From Xenopus tropicalis (lineage: Eukaryota > Chordata > Amphibia > Anura > Pipidae), in NCBI RefSeq assembly GCF_000004195.4, contig NC_030679.2, positions 153,805,658-153,869,657 of the forward strand: 64,000 nucleotides of DNA. The letters are read 5' to 3'. Made by a program: the position numbers and the translations under genes. Every line of letters begins with the position of its first letter. Position 1 is the stretch's first letter. This document shows, in pieces, positions 12,201 to 25,891 of the stretch. The notes beneath the pieces are model-generated. The model saw only the letters and a list, made by a program, of their open reading frames with translations. It had not been told where the DNA came from and searched no databases.

Positions 12201-15200
12201 TGCTATAGGGTATTGATATATATTACTAGCTCTAATGCCCCTGTGTGTGAGGGTTAGTACCCCAGTAAGTACATTGCTATAGGGTATTGATTTATATTAC
12301 TAGCTCTAATGCCCCCGTGTGAGGGTTAGTACCCCAGTAAGTACATTGCTATAGGGTATTGCTATATATTACTAGCTCTAATGCCCACTTGTGCGAGGGT
12401 TAGTACCCCAGTAAGTACATTGCTATAGGGTATTGCTATATATTACTAGCTCTAATGCCCACGTGTGCGAGGGTTAGTACCCCAGTAAGTATATTGCTAT
12501 AGGGTATTGCTGTATATTATATATATAATCTTGCTCTACCAACCTACACACATAGACTTAAGGGCAATTTAATTAAGGTAAATATTGCAGCTACACACAC
12601 ATCCCCACTTCATGCTGCTCTGGGTACCACTGTGTATTTATTATAAATATTATAATAGAAATTATAAATGTGAATCTAATTATAGTGTTAAAGCTGGGGG
12701 TAGAAATAATGGTGCAATTAGTGGAGACAATCCCAATACTCCCCTTCATCAATATCAGCACTTGTTCACTTAATAATGGACAGTTTACATTGATATAAAG
12801 CACGTTGGTGCCTGTTTATCAGCCAGTTCTTAAGCAATTTATTTACCTGTAAAGAAAATATAATCAAATTTGTTCTCAAGTAGCCGAGATGTGTCTTCCG
12901 CCCCAGCGCAGAGCACCGCAAAGCAGTCCTGTAACACGGGGAGATATTGTATATTATATATATTCTGTAGCTGATCTGGGCGCTCGGCCTTTCTTATTAT
13001 GTGTATAGTATTACTATGTTATATTTATTCCTTATATTATTACTATGTTATATTTATTCCTTATATTATTACTATGTTATATTTATTCCTTATATTACTA
13101 TGTTATATTTATTCCTTATATTACTATGTTATATTTATTCCTTATATTATTACTATGTTATATTTATTCCTTATATCAGGGGTAGGGAACCTATGGCTCG
13201 GGAGCCAGATGTGGCTCTTTTGATGGCTGCATCTGGCTCGCTGCCAAATATTTAATAAAAAAAATAACGGGGGCGTGGCTTGCACTCGGCGGATAGAAGA
13301 CGTATTCTAAGCCTTAGAACACGTCTTCTATCCGCCGAGCGCAGGCTACGCCCTCCTCCACATCTGGCATCCTTACTAGGTTGCACTTGAACCAGGGCCC
13401 AGGGAACTGAGGGGACATTGGAACAGAAACCTGTGACAGTTCATGCTTGAATTTAAAATAAAATGTGGCTACTATGCCTCTGTTGGGGCTACAAAGAGAA
13501 GCCAACTGTGCACTGTGCTAGGTAGCCCTCTAGTTATACCACTAACAAGCCATATTGAACAGCTAAAGATGACACCCACCCTACCTTGCCCCGCAGCATC
13601 CGCAGCCACATGGGCTTGAAGCCGCATTGTCCTCCGCAGGTAGCCGCAAATCGAGGCCCCGGCTTCGGCCTAGCTCCCGTTGGCCATTGTATGGCTTTCA
13701 CGCAATTACATTTTAAAATATGTGGTGTTTATGGCTCACTCAGCTAAAAAGGTTCCCGATCCCTGCCTTATATTATTACTATGTTATATTTATTCCTTAT
13801 ATTATTACTATGTTATATTTATTCCTTATATTATTACTATGTTTTGAGAACGGGGAAAAAGCTGAAATTTTGAACTCTTATTTTTCATCTGTCTACACAT
13901 CTGAGGAGCCAGATAATGAAGGCTTCCCTTGTAATATGCCCAGTTCTAGTAATTTAGCTACTGGCGCATGGGTCACTCGGGAGGAAATTCAAAAGAGACT
14001 TGAACATGTAAAGGTAAACAAAGGTCCAGGGCCGGATGGGATTCATCCCAGGGTATTAAATGAGCTGAGCGCTGTGATTGCCAAACCTCTTCACTTAATT
14101 TTTCAGGATTCATTGAGGTCTGGCATGGTGCCGAGAGACTGGCGGATTGCTAATGTGGTGCCATTATTTAAAAAGGGATCCCGTTCTCAGCCTGAAAACT
14201 ATAGGCCTGTTAGTCTGACATCAGTAGTAGGAAAACTTTTGGAAGGGGTAATAAGGGATAGGGTACTTGAATACATTGCAGTTCACAATACTATTAGTTT
14301 GTGCCAGCATGGTTTTATGTGTAACAGATCTTGCCAGACTAATTTAGTCGCCTTTTATGAGGAGGTGAGTAGGAACCTTGATGCTGGAATGGCAGTTGAT
14401 GTCATCTACTTGGACTTTGCTAAAGCGTTTGATACAGTACCTCACAGAAGGTTAATGATCAAATTAAGGAATATTGGCCTAGAACATAATATTTGTAATT
14501 GGATAGAGAACTGGCTGAAGGATAGAGTACAAAGAGTGGTTGTAAATGGAACATTTTCTAATTGGACCAGTGTGGTTAGTGGAGTACCGCAGGGGTCAGT
14601 CCTTGGGCCTTTGCTTTTTAACTTGTTTATTAATGACCTGGAGGTGGGCATAGACAGTACTGTTTCTATTTTTGCTGATGACACAAAATTGTGCAAAACT
14701 ATAAGTTCCATGCAGGATGCTGCCGCTTTGCAGAGCGATTTGACAAAATTGGAAAACTGGGCAGCAAACTGGAAAATGAGGTTCAATGTTGATAAGTGCA
14801 AAGTTATGCATTTTGGTAGAAATAATATAAACGCAAACTATCTATTGAATGGTAGTGTGTTGGGGGTATCCTTAATGGAGAAGGATCTAGGGTTTTTGTT
14901 GATAACAAGTTGTCTAATACCAGGCAGTGTCATTCTGTGGCTACTAAAGCAAATAAAGTGCTGTCTTGTATAAAAAAATTGACTCAAGGGATGAGAACAT
15001 CATTTTGCCCCTTTATAGGTCCCTGGTAAGGCCTCACCTTGAGTATGCGGTGCAGTTTTGGGCTCCAGTCCTTAAGAGGGATATTAATGAGCTGGAGAAA
15101 GTGCAGAGACGTGCAACTAAACTGGTTAAGGGGATGGAAGATTTAAACTATGAGGTGAGACTGTCGAGGTTGAGGTTGTTTTCTCTGGAAAAGAGGCGCT

Positions 15201-18200
15201 TGCGAGGGGACATGATTACTCTGTACAAGTACATTAGAGGGGATTATAGGCAGTTGGGGGATGTTCTTTTTTCCCATAAAAACAATCAACGCACCAGAGG
15301 TCACCCCTTTAGATTAGAGGAACGGAGCTTCCATTTGAAGCAGCGTAGGTGGTTTTTCACGGTGAGGGCAGTGAGGTTGTGGAATGCCCTTCCTAGTGAT
15401 GTGGTAATGGCAGATTCTGTTAATGCCTTTAAGAGGGGCCTAGATGAGTTCTTGATCAATCAGAATATCCAAGGCTATTGTGATACTAATATCTACAGTT
15501 AGTACTAGTGGTTGTATTTATAGTTTATGTATGTTAGTGTATAGATTGGTAGGTGTGGGTTAGGTGTGCTGGGTTTACTTAGATGGGTTGAACTTGATGG
15601 ACACTGGTCTTTTTTCAACCCTATGTAACTATGTTGCTTATGCAAATTAGGCTTCAGAGGGTTAAAGAGAAAAATGTCCAATCTCCGTGTTTACGTTACG
15701 AAGTGTTGCTTTGGATTTGAATTGGGTTTGGCCAGGCACAAGGATTCAGCCGCACCTGCTGAGAAAGGCGAATCTTGGCCGAATCCCAAACCGAATCCTG
15801 GATTCAGCGAATCCCTACGCCCAACTCATCCATTAGAGTTAGATTTCCCCTGCCCGTATTACCCGTTATTTACATTATATTTACCTTGTATATCTAACCC
15901 ATACATTGACTTTGTTTTTTCTCCTTAGGTTCCCCTTGAACATCCAACCTCTCCTCGTACCTCTAACTTATCCCCCTACCTCTAACCTCTCCCCGTACCT
16001 CTAACCTCTCCCCCTACCTCTAACCTCTCCCCGTACCTCTAACCTCTCCCCGTACCTCTAACCTCTCCCCCTACCTCTAACCTCTCCCCGTACCTCTAAC
16101 CTCTCCCCGTACCTCTATCCTCTCCCCGTACCTCTAACCTGTCCTCGTACCTCTAACCTCTCCCCCTACCTCTAACCTCTCCTCGTACCTCTAACCTCTC
16201 CCCCTACCTCTAACCTCTCCTCGTACCTCTAACCTCTCCCCCTACCTCTAACCTCTCCCCGTACCTCTAACCTGTCCTCGTACCTCTAACCTCTCCTCGT
16301 ACCTCTAACCTCTCCCCCTACCTCTAACCTCTCCCTCTACCTCTATCCTCTCCCCCTACCTCTAACCTCTCTTCGTACCTCTAACCTCTCCCCCTACCTC
16401 TAACCTATCCCCCTACCTCTAACCTCTCCCCCTACCTCTAACCTCTCCCCGTACCTCTAACCTGTCCCCGTACCTCTAACCTCTCCTCGTACCTCTAACC
16501 TCTCCCCCTACCTCTAACCTCTCCCTCTACCTCTATCCTCTCCCCCTACCTCTAACCTCTCTTCGTACCTCTAACCTCTCCCCCTACCTCTAACCTATCC
16601 CCCTACCTCTAACCTCTCCCCCTACCTCTAACCTCTCCCCCTACCTCTAACCTCTCCTCGTACCTCTAACCTATCCCCGTACCTCTAACCTATCCCCCTA
16701 CCTCTAACCTATCCCCCTACCTCTAACCTCTCCCCGTACCTCAAACCTCTTCCCGTACCTCTAACCTCTCCCCCTACCTCTAACCTCTCCCCCTACCTCT
16801 AACCTCTCCTCGTACCTCTCCCCGTACCTCTAACCTGTACCTCTAACCTCTCCCCATACCTCTAACGTCTCCCCGTACCTCTAACCTCTCCCCCTACCTC
16901 TAACCTATCCCCCTACCTCTAACCTCTCCCCGTACCTCTAACCTCTCCCCCTACCTCTAACCTCTCCTCGTACCTCTAACCTATCCCCCTACCTCTAACC
17001 TATCCCCCTACCTCTAACCTATCCCCCTACCTCTAACCTCTCCCCGTACCTCTAACCTATCCCCGTACCTCTAACCTCTCCCCCTACCTCTAACCTCTCC
17101 CCCTACCTCTAACCTCTCCCCTTACCTCTAAGCTCTCCTCGTACCCCTAACCTATCCCCCTACCTCTAACCTCTCCCCGTACCTCTAACCAAGAGGGGTG
17201 TGAGTGTGAGTAGAAAGTTGAGTCTGCACAATGCTGGGTAAACAGGTAGCGCAGAGGGTAAGTAATCAGCCCCTATTGGGGTGTTAGGGTGGAAAATGTA
17301 AGCTCAGATGCAGTGCGAGTTTTGACTAACACAATAGCCTTGGTCAACATGTTGGCGTTGGAGTGGGTATTTTGCCGCCATGGTAACTGGCAGTTCATTG
17401 CCCCCTGAGCCTGGGGTAAAGTTCTCACTTTATGGCAGGAGTGGCCCCTTTCCAACAGAAGCCCACGGGCTCCCTCACTGACCCACCCTCAACCCGTTGG
17501 GTTTTTCATATAAGACAGACCTTGTCTAGATAGCGGGGAAGATGTTCTGCCAGGAGTCTTTCAGTGTTCTGACTGATCTCTGACGGCTTAATGATCACAC
17601 AGTTGCCTAAAGGAAAACACAAGAATGACACATCTGCACCAAAAAGCAATATCCCACTACAGCCAAAGGGGTTTCTTTTCAGGGCCCCATCCCAGAAGTA
17701 TCAAGGGAATAATGATGTCTGTTTCCCATTACAGCTGCTCCAGTCACTGGTATTACCCACTGGGCCAGGTACCTGCTAATTATCTGTTGGACTGGGATGT
17801 GGCTCTGCCAGTAGAAAACTGCATTGGTCTCTCTTGTGTTGGGGCAATAATATGGGTGACTGTATTGGCTTAGAAGATAACAGAAGAGCTAGAGTTCATT
17901 TGTAATTAACAACAAAGTACCTTGTGCTAAGATTGATCAAACACCCATAAATGAACATCCCCCAATGAGTTATACGTACTGCTAAAATCAGCATCCATTA
18001 AAAGTGATTAGAGAGGAGCATTAGGGTAGAATCATTCAATGTTTCTTAGAGTTAAATTGATGGGTTACTCAGGGGAGAATTGAACATGTAAAGGTAAACA
18101 AAGGTCCAGGACTGGATGGGATTCATCCCAGGGTACTAACCAGGCTGGCTAAGCTCTGCGATTGCCAAACGTTTAATTTCCCAGGATTCATTGAGGTCTG

Positions 18201-21200
18201 GCATGGTGCCAAGAGACTGGCAAATTGCTAATGTGGTGCCGTTATTCAAAAAGGGATCCCGTTCTCAGCCTGTAAACTATAGGCCTGTTAGTCTGACATC
18301 AGTAGTAGGAAAGCTTTTGGAAGGGGTAATAAGGGATAGGGTACTTGAATACATTGCAGTTCACAATATTATAAGTTTGTGCCACATGGTTTTATGGGTA
18401 ACAGATCTTGTCAGACTACTTTAATTGCCTTTTATGAGGAGGTGAGCAGGAACCTCGATGCTGGAATGGCAGTGGATGGGATCTACTTGTACTTTGCTAA
18501 AGCGTTTGATACAGTACCTCACAGAAAGTTAATTATAAAATTGAGGAATATTGGCCTAGAACTTAATATTTGTAATTGGATAGAGAACTGGCTGAAGGAT
18601 AGATTACACAGAGTGGGGGGAAATGGAACAGTTTCTAATTGGACCAGTGTGGTTAGTGGGTACCGCAGGGGTCAGTCCTTGGGCCTTTGCTGTTTAACTT
18701 GTTTATTAATGACCTGGAGGTGGGCATAGACAGTACTGTTTCTGCTGATGACACTAAATTGTGCAAAACTATAAGTTCCATGCAGGATGCTACAACTTGC
18801 AAACTGGCAAATTGGGTTTAGTGTTATAAACTTGGGTAGAAATAATACAAATGTAAGTTATACACTAAGGGGCTGATTCATTAAAACATGAGTTTGAATC
18901 CCGAATGGAAAAAATTCGGATTGGATATGATAATTTCTGAAGATCGCAAATATCACAAAAATGCTTACGAAAAAATCGTATTAGTCACCATAATATCATA
19001 TTGGCGATCCGAAAGTCACAAAATGTTCATACCAAACTATTGTAAACAGCGGGAAAAACCGATTTTTTCGCGCAAGCGTACGAAAAAGTCGCACAATCGC
19101 CGAAAAATTCGACGAAAATACGTTCAGAGTGTCCGTGTCTTAATAAATCTGCCCCTAAATGTTAGTGTGTTGGGGGGATCCTTCATTGAAAAGGGTCTGG
19201 CGAACGTTCCAATGGCCGCAGGAAAGATCATAATTGTAAGGTGTATGGCCAGCTTTAGGGATAAATTCATCTTCAAGAGAATCACCCAGACACGTACCAT
19301 AAAATCCCGGGTGCTATGAAGCCATTCAGGCTATGAGCCTGGATGCAGCATTCAGCCTTGATAGAAGCTCAGTCCCATAGTGATTAGGTTACTATAACTA
19401 AGCAGTACTTACCAGCAGCTATTGCCCCAACCAGGGGAAGCAGTGTGAGATGCACAGGATAGTTCCACGGCCCAATGATAAGCACCACGCCAAATGGGTC
19501 TTTCCGTATAAAAGCAGTGTCAAATGTCGTGGCCTGTTCCAAAGCAGGAATTGCATTCATTTCATATTTAGCTAAAACCCAGCGAATGATTCGGTTGTAA
19601 AGATTAAATGGGTTAAACTTGTAGCCCAGAGGCTTCTGATCCCTAAAGCTCTGACGATCCATGTATCAATAAGTGCCCATCCTTCTACTGTTAGGCCATT
19701 TATTTCCTTTCCGGCTGCTCCATGAAGGATCAGACAATTGGGTGATGAGCTGAACACACTTTGCATATTGCCCAAGAAGTGTAGCAGAACTTTGCCAGTA
19801 TCATGTGGTTCTGATCAAAGGTTTCACCCAATGTGGCAGTGCTGAGAGGGATGATGTGGGAACATAGGGATGTAGACCTTTGGTTACCCAAATTGGCACC
19901 CATGGATGCACCCAATCACAATCCAGCAAACATAATGTATACTGGGCCTACACTGAACCAATAGGCAACCACCCAGCCTTTAAATGCATCAATATTCTGT
20001 TCCGGCTGCAGGGAAAATGCAAAAGGGTCTTTGGCCAAAGGTGGAGTCACCAGAGTCCAAAAAATGTTACTTTTATTTCAGGTAAATGTCTGATTCATTT
20101 CCCCAGTATGTACAGTGTCTCATTTGGCCCATAAGCTATGGCACATACCCCATACATGAATGTATATCCCCAGTAGGTAAGGTGTCCCATTTGGCCCATA
20201 AGCTATGGCACATACCCCATACATGAATGTATATCCCCAGTAGGTACGGTGTCCCATTTGGCCCATAAGTTATGGCACATACCCCATACATGAATGAATA
20301 TCCCCAGTAGGTACAGTGTCCAATTTGGCCCATAAGCTATGGCACATACCCCATACATGAATGAATATCCCCAGTAGGTACAGTGTCCAATTTGGCCCAT
20401 AAGCTATGGCACATACCCCATACATGAATGAATATCCCCAGTAGGTACGGTGTCCCATTTGGCCCATAAGCTATGGCACATACCCCATACATGAATGAAT
20501 ATCCCCAGTAGGTACGGTGTCCCATTTGGCCCATAAGCTATGGCACATACCCCATACATGAATGAATATCCCCAGTAGGTACGGTGTCCCATTTGGCCCA
20601 TAAGCTATAGCACATACCCCATACATGATTGAATATCCCCAGTAGGTAAGGTGTCCCATTTGGCCCATAAGCTATGGCACATACCCCATACATGAATGAA
20701 TATCCCCCAGTAGGTAAGGTGTCCCATTTGGCCCATAAGCTATGGCACATACCCCATACATGAATGAATATCCCCAGTAGGTACGGTGTCCCATTTGGCC
20801 CATAAGCTATGGCACATACCCCATACATGATTGAATATCCCCAGTAGGTAAGGTGTCCCATTCGGCCCATAAGCTATGGCACATACCCCATACATGAATG
20901 AATATCCCCCAGTAGGTAAGGTGTCCCATTTGGCCCATAAGCTATGGCACATACCCCATACATAAATGAATATCCCCAGTAGGTACAGTGTCCCATTTGG
21001 CCCATAAGCTATGGCACATACCCCATACATGAATGAATATCCCCAGTAGGTACAGTGTCCCATTTGGCCCATAAGCTATGGCACATACCCCATACATGAA
21101 TGAATATCCCCAGTAGGTACAGTGTCCAATTTGGCCCATAAGCTATGGCACATACCCCATACATGAATGAATATCCCCAGTAGGTACGGTGTCCCATTTG

Positions 21201-22515
21201 GCCCATAAGCTATGGCACATACCCCATACATGAATGAATATCCCCAGTAGGTACGGTGTCCCATTTGGCCCATAAGCTATGGCACATACCCCATACATGA
21301 ATGAATATCCCCAGTAGGTAAGGTGTCCCATTTGGCCCATAAGCTATGGCACATACCCCATACATGAATGAATATCCCCCAGTAGGTAAGGTGTCCCATT
21401 TGGCCCATAAGCTATGGCACATACCCCATACATAAATGAATATCCCCAGTAGGTACAGTTTCCCATTTGGCCCATAAGCTATGGCACATACCCCATACAT
21501 GAATGAATATCCCCAGTAGGTACAGTGTCCCATTTGGCCCATAAGCTATGGCACATACCCCATACATGAATGAATATCCCCAGTAGGTACAGTGTCCCAT
21601 TTGGCCCATAAGCTATGGCACATACCCCATACATGAATAATTATCCCCAGTAGGTACGGTGTCCCATTTGGCCCATAAGCTATGGCACATACCCCATACA
21701 TGAATGAATATCCCCAGTAGGTACGGTGGCCCATCCCCTAAATCCCTTTCTGTACTTACCAGGTTTTTGGCCACAAACTCGTCCTTCATCCAAGCGCCGA
21801 GACTGCTGAGCGCCAGGTTGATCTCACTTCTCACCAAGCTCAGCTCCGACAGCTCTGTCTCAAACTGGGGCTGAGAGACAAACAGCACGTTAGCCCTGGC
21901 TTCCACTCATACCGACAGGCACTCACACTAATGTGCACTGACAATATATTATTATTACTATGTATATATCCCACTCACACTCATGTGCACAGACAATATA
22001 TTATTATTACTATGTATATATCCCACTCACACTCACTTATGGGCACAGACAATATATTATTATTACTATTTATATACCCCACTCACACTCACTCATGTGC
22101 ACAGACAATATATTATTATTACTATGTATATATCCCACCCACACTCACTCATGTGCACAGACAATATATTATTATTACTATATATATATACCACTCACTG
22201 TACTTTATTTATATATACTATACCTGTACTGTATTTACCTATATAGTTGTACTGTATTTATATTTACTATACCTATACTGTATTTATATATACTATACCT
22301 GTACTGTATTTATATATATATACCTGTACTGTATTTATATATACTATACCTATTCTGTATTTATATATACTATACCTGTACTGTATTTATATACACTATA
22401 CCCATACTGTATTTATATATACTATACCCGTACTGTATTTATATACACTATACCCGTACTGTATTTATTTATACTATACCTGTACTGTATTTATATATAC
22501 TATACCTATACTGTA

Positions 22516-22552
<37 letters not shown>

Positions 22553-23994
22553 TATACCCGTACTGTATTTATATATACTATACCCGTACTGTATTTATAT
22601 ATACTATACCTGTACTCTATTTACCTATATATCTGTACTGTATTTATATATACTATACCTGTACTGTATTTATATATATACTATATATATACTATACCTG
22701 TTCTGTATTTATATATACTATACCTGTACTGTATTTATATATACTATACCCGTACTGTATTTATATATATATACTATACCTGTACTGTATTTATATATAC
22801 TATACCCGTACTGTATTTATATATATATATACTATACCCGTACTGTATTTATATATACTATATCCTTACTGTATTTATATATACTATACCTGTACTGTAT
22901 TTATATATATACTATACCCGTACTGTATTTATATATACTATACCCGTACTGTATTTAAATATACTATACCCGTACTGAATTTATATATACTATACCCGTA
23001 CTGAATTTATATATACTATACCCGTACTGAATTTATATATACTATACCCGTACTGTATTTATATATACTATACCCGTACTGTATTTATATATATATATAT
23101 ATATATATATACTATACCCGTACTGTATTTATATATACTATACCTGTACTGTATTTACCTATATACCTGTACTGTATTTAAATATACTATACCCGTACTG
23201 AATTTATATATACTACACCGTACTGTATTTATATATACTATACCTATACTGTATTTATATATACTATACCTGTACTGTATTTACCTATATACCCGTACTG
23301 TATTTATATATACTATACCTGTACTGTATTTATATATACTATACCTGTACTGTATTTACCTATATACCCGTACTGTATTTATATATACTATACCTGTACT
23401 GTATTTAAATGTACTATACCTGTACTGTATTTACCTATATACCTGTACTGTATTTACCTATATACCCGTACTGTATTTATATATACTATACCTGTACTGT
23501 ATTTAAATATACTATACCCGTACTGTATTTAAATATACTATACCCGTACTGAATTTATATACACTATACCTTTACTGTATTTATATATACTATACCTGTA
23601 CTGTATTTACCTATATACCTGTACTGTATTTTAATATACTATACCCGTACTGAATTTATATATACTACACCTGTACTGTATTTATATATACTATACCTAT
23701 ACTGTATTTATATATACACTATACCTGTACTGTATTTATATATACTATACCTGTACTGTATTTATATATACTATACCTGTACTGTATTTATATATATACT
23801 ATACCTGTATTGTATTTATATATACTATACCCGTACTGAATTTATATACACTATAACTGTACTGTATTTATATATAGTATACCTGTACTGTATTTATATA
23901 TACTATACCTGTACTGTATTTATATATATACTATACCTGTACTGTATTTATATATACTATACCTGTACTCTATTTATATATACTATACCTGTAC

Positions 23995-24041
<47 letters not shown>

Positions 24042-24572
24042 TATACCTGTATTGTATTTATATATACTATACCCGTACTGAATTTATATAAACTATACCT
24101 GTACTGTATTTATATATACTATACCTGTACTCTATTTATATATACTATACCTGTACTCTATTTACCTATATACCTGTACTCTATTTATATATATTATACC
24201 TATACTGTATTTATATATACTATACCTGTACTGTATTTATATATATACTATACCTGTACTGTATTTATATATACTATACCTGTACTGTATTTATATATAC
24301 TATACCTGTACTGTATATATATATACTATACCTGTACTGTATTTATATATACTATACCCGTACTGTATTTATATATACTATACCCGTACTGTATTTATAT
24401 ATATACTATACCCGTACTGTATTTATATTAACTATACCTGTACTGTATTTACCTATATACCCGTACTGTATTTATATATACTATACCCGTACTGTATTTA
24501 AATATACTATACCCGTACTGAATTTATATATACTATACCCGTACTGAATTTATATATACTATACCCGTACTG

Positions 24573-24623
<51 letters not shown>

Positions 24624-25841
24624 TATACCCGTACTGTATTTATATATACTATACCTGTACTGTATTTACCTATATACCTGTACTGTATTTAAATATACTA
24701 TACCCGTACTGAATTTATATATACTACACCGTACTGTATTTATATATACTATACCTATACTGTATTTATATATACTATACCTGTACTGTATTTACCTATA
24801 TACCCGTACTGTATTTATATATACTATACCTGTACTGTATTTATATATACTATACCTGTACTGTATTTACCTATATACCCGTACTGTATTTATATATACT
24901 ATACCTGTACTGTATTTAAATGTACTATACCTGTACTGTATTTACCTATATACCTGTACTGTATTTACCTATATACCCGTACTGTATTTATATATACTAT
25001 ACCTGTACTGTATTTAAATATACTATACCCGTACTGTATTTAAATATACTATACCCGTACTGAATTTATATACACTATACCTGTACTGTATTTATATATA
25101 CTATACCTGTACTGTATTTATATATACTATACCTGTACTGTATTTATATATACTATACCTGTACTGTATTTACCTATATACCTGTACTGTATTTTAATAT
25201 ACTATACCCGTACTGAATTTATATATACTACACCTGTACTGTATTTATATATACTATACCTATACTGTATTTATATATACACTATACCTGTACTGTATTT
25301 ATATATACTATACCTGTACTGTATTTATATATACTATACCTGTACTGTATTTATATATATACTATACCTGTATTGTATTTATATATACTATACCCGTACT
25401 GAATTTATATACACTATAACTGTACTGTATTTATATATAGTATACCTGTACTGTATTTATATATACTATACCTGTACTGTATTTATATATATACTATACC
25501 TGTACTGTATTTATATATACTATACCTGTACTGTATTTATATATACTATACCTGTACTCTATTTATATATATATATACTATACCTGTATTGTATTTATAT
25601 ATACTATACCCGTACTGAATTTATATAAACTATACCTGTACTCTATTTATATATACTATACCTGTACTCTATTTATATATACTATACCTGTACTCTATTT
25701 ACCTATATACCTGTACTCTATTTATATATATTATACCTATACTGTATTTATATATACTATACCTGTACTGTATTTACCTATATACCTGTAATGTATTTAT
25801 ATATATAAATGAGGAATGAGATCTACATACCCTTACACCAG

Positions 25842-25891
<50 letters not shown>

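Noticed and set aside
15937..17192. Possible interstitial telomeric repeat
   Set aside because: The unit contains ctctaacc but never runs of CCCTAA; it is a 19-bp minisatellite.
12526..17520. tRNA or other structured RNA genes in the ALDH3B1-like introns
   Set aside because: No cloverleaf with A and B box could be recognised; foldbacks found are MITE termini.
20104..21733. A ladder of overlapping 65- and 110-codon minus-strand frames
   Set aside because: They repeat once per 67-bp unit because the period is not divisible by 3; no codon or protein signal beyond the array itself.
21931..23004. A 357-codon open frame rich in Tyr and Ile
   Set aside because: It reads through an AT-rich 26-bp array in three similar frames and is composition-driven.
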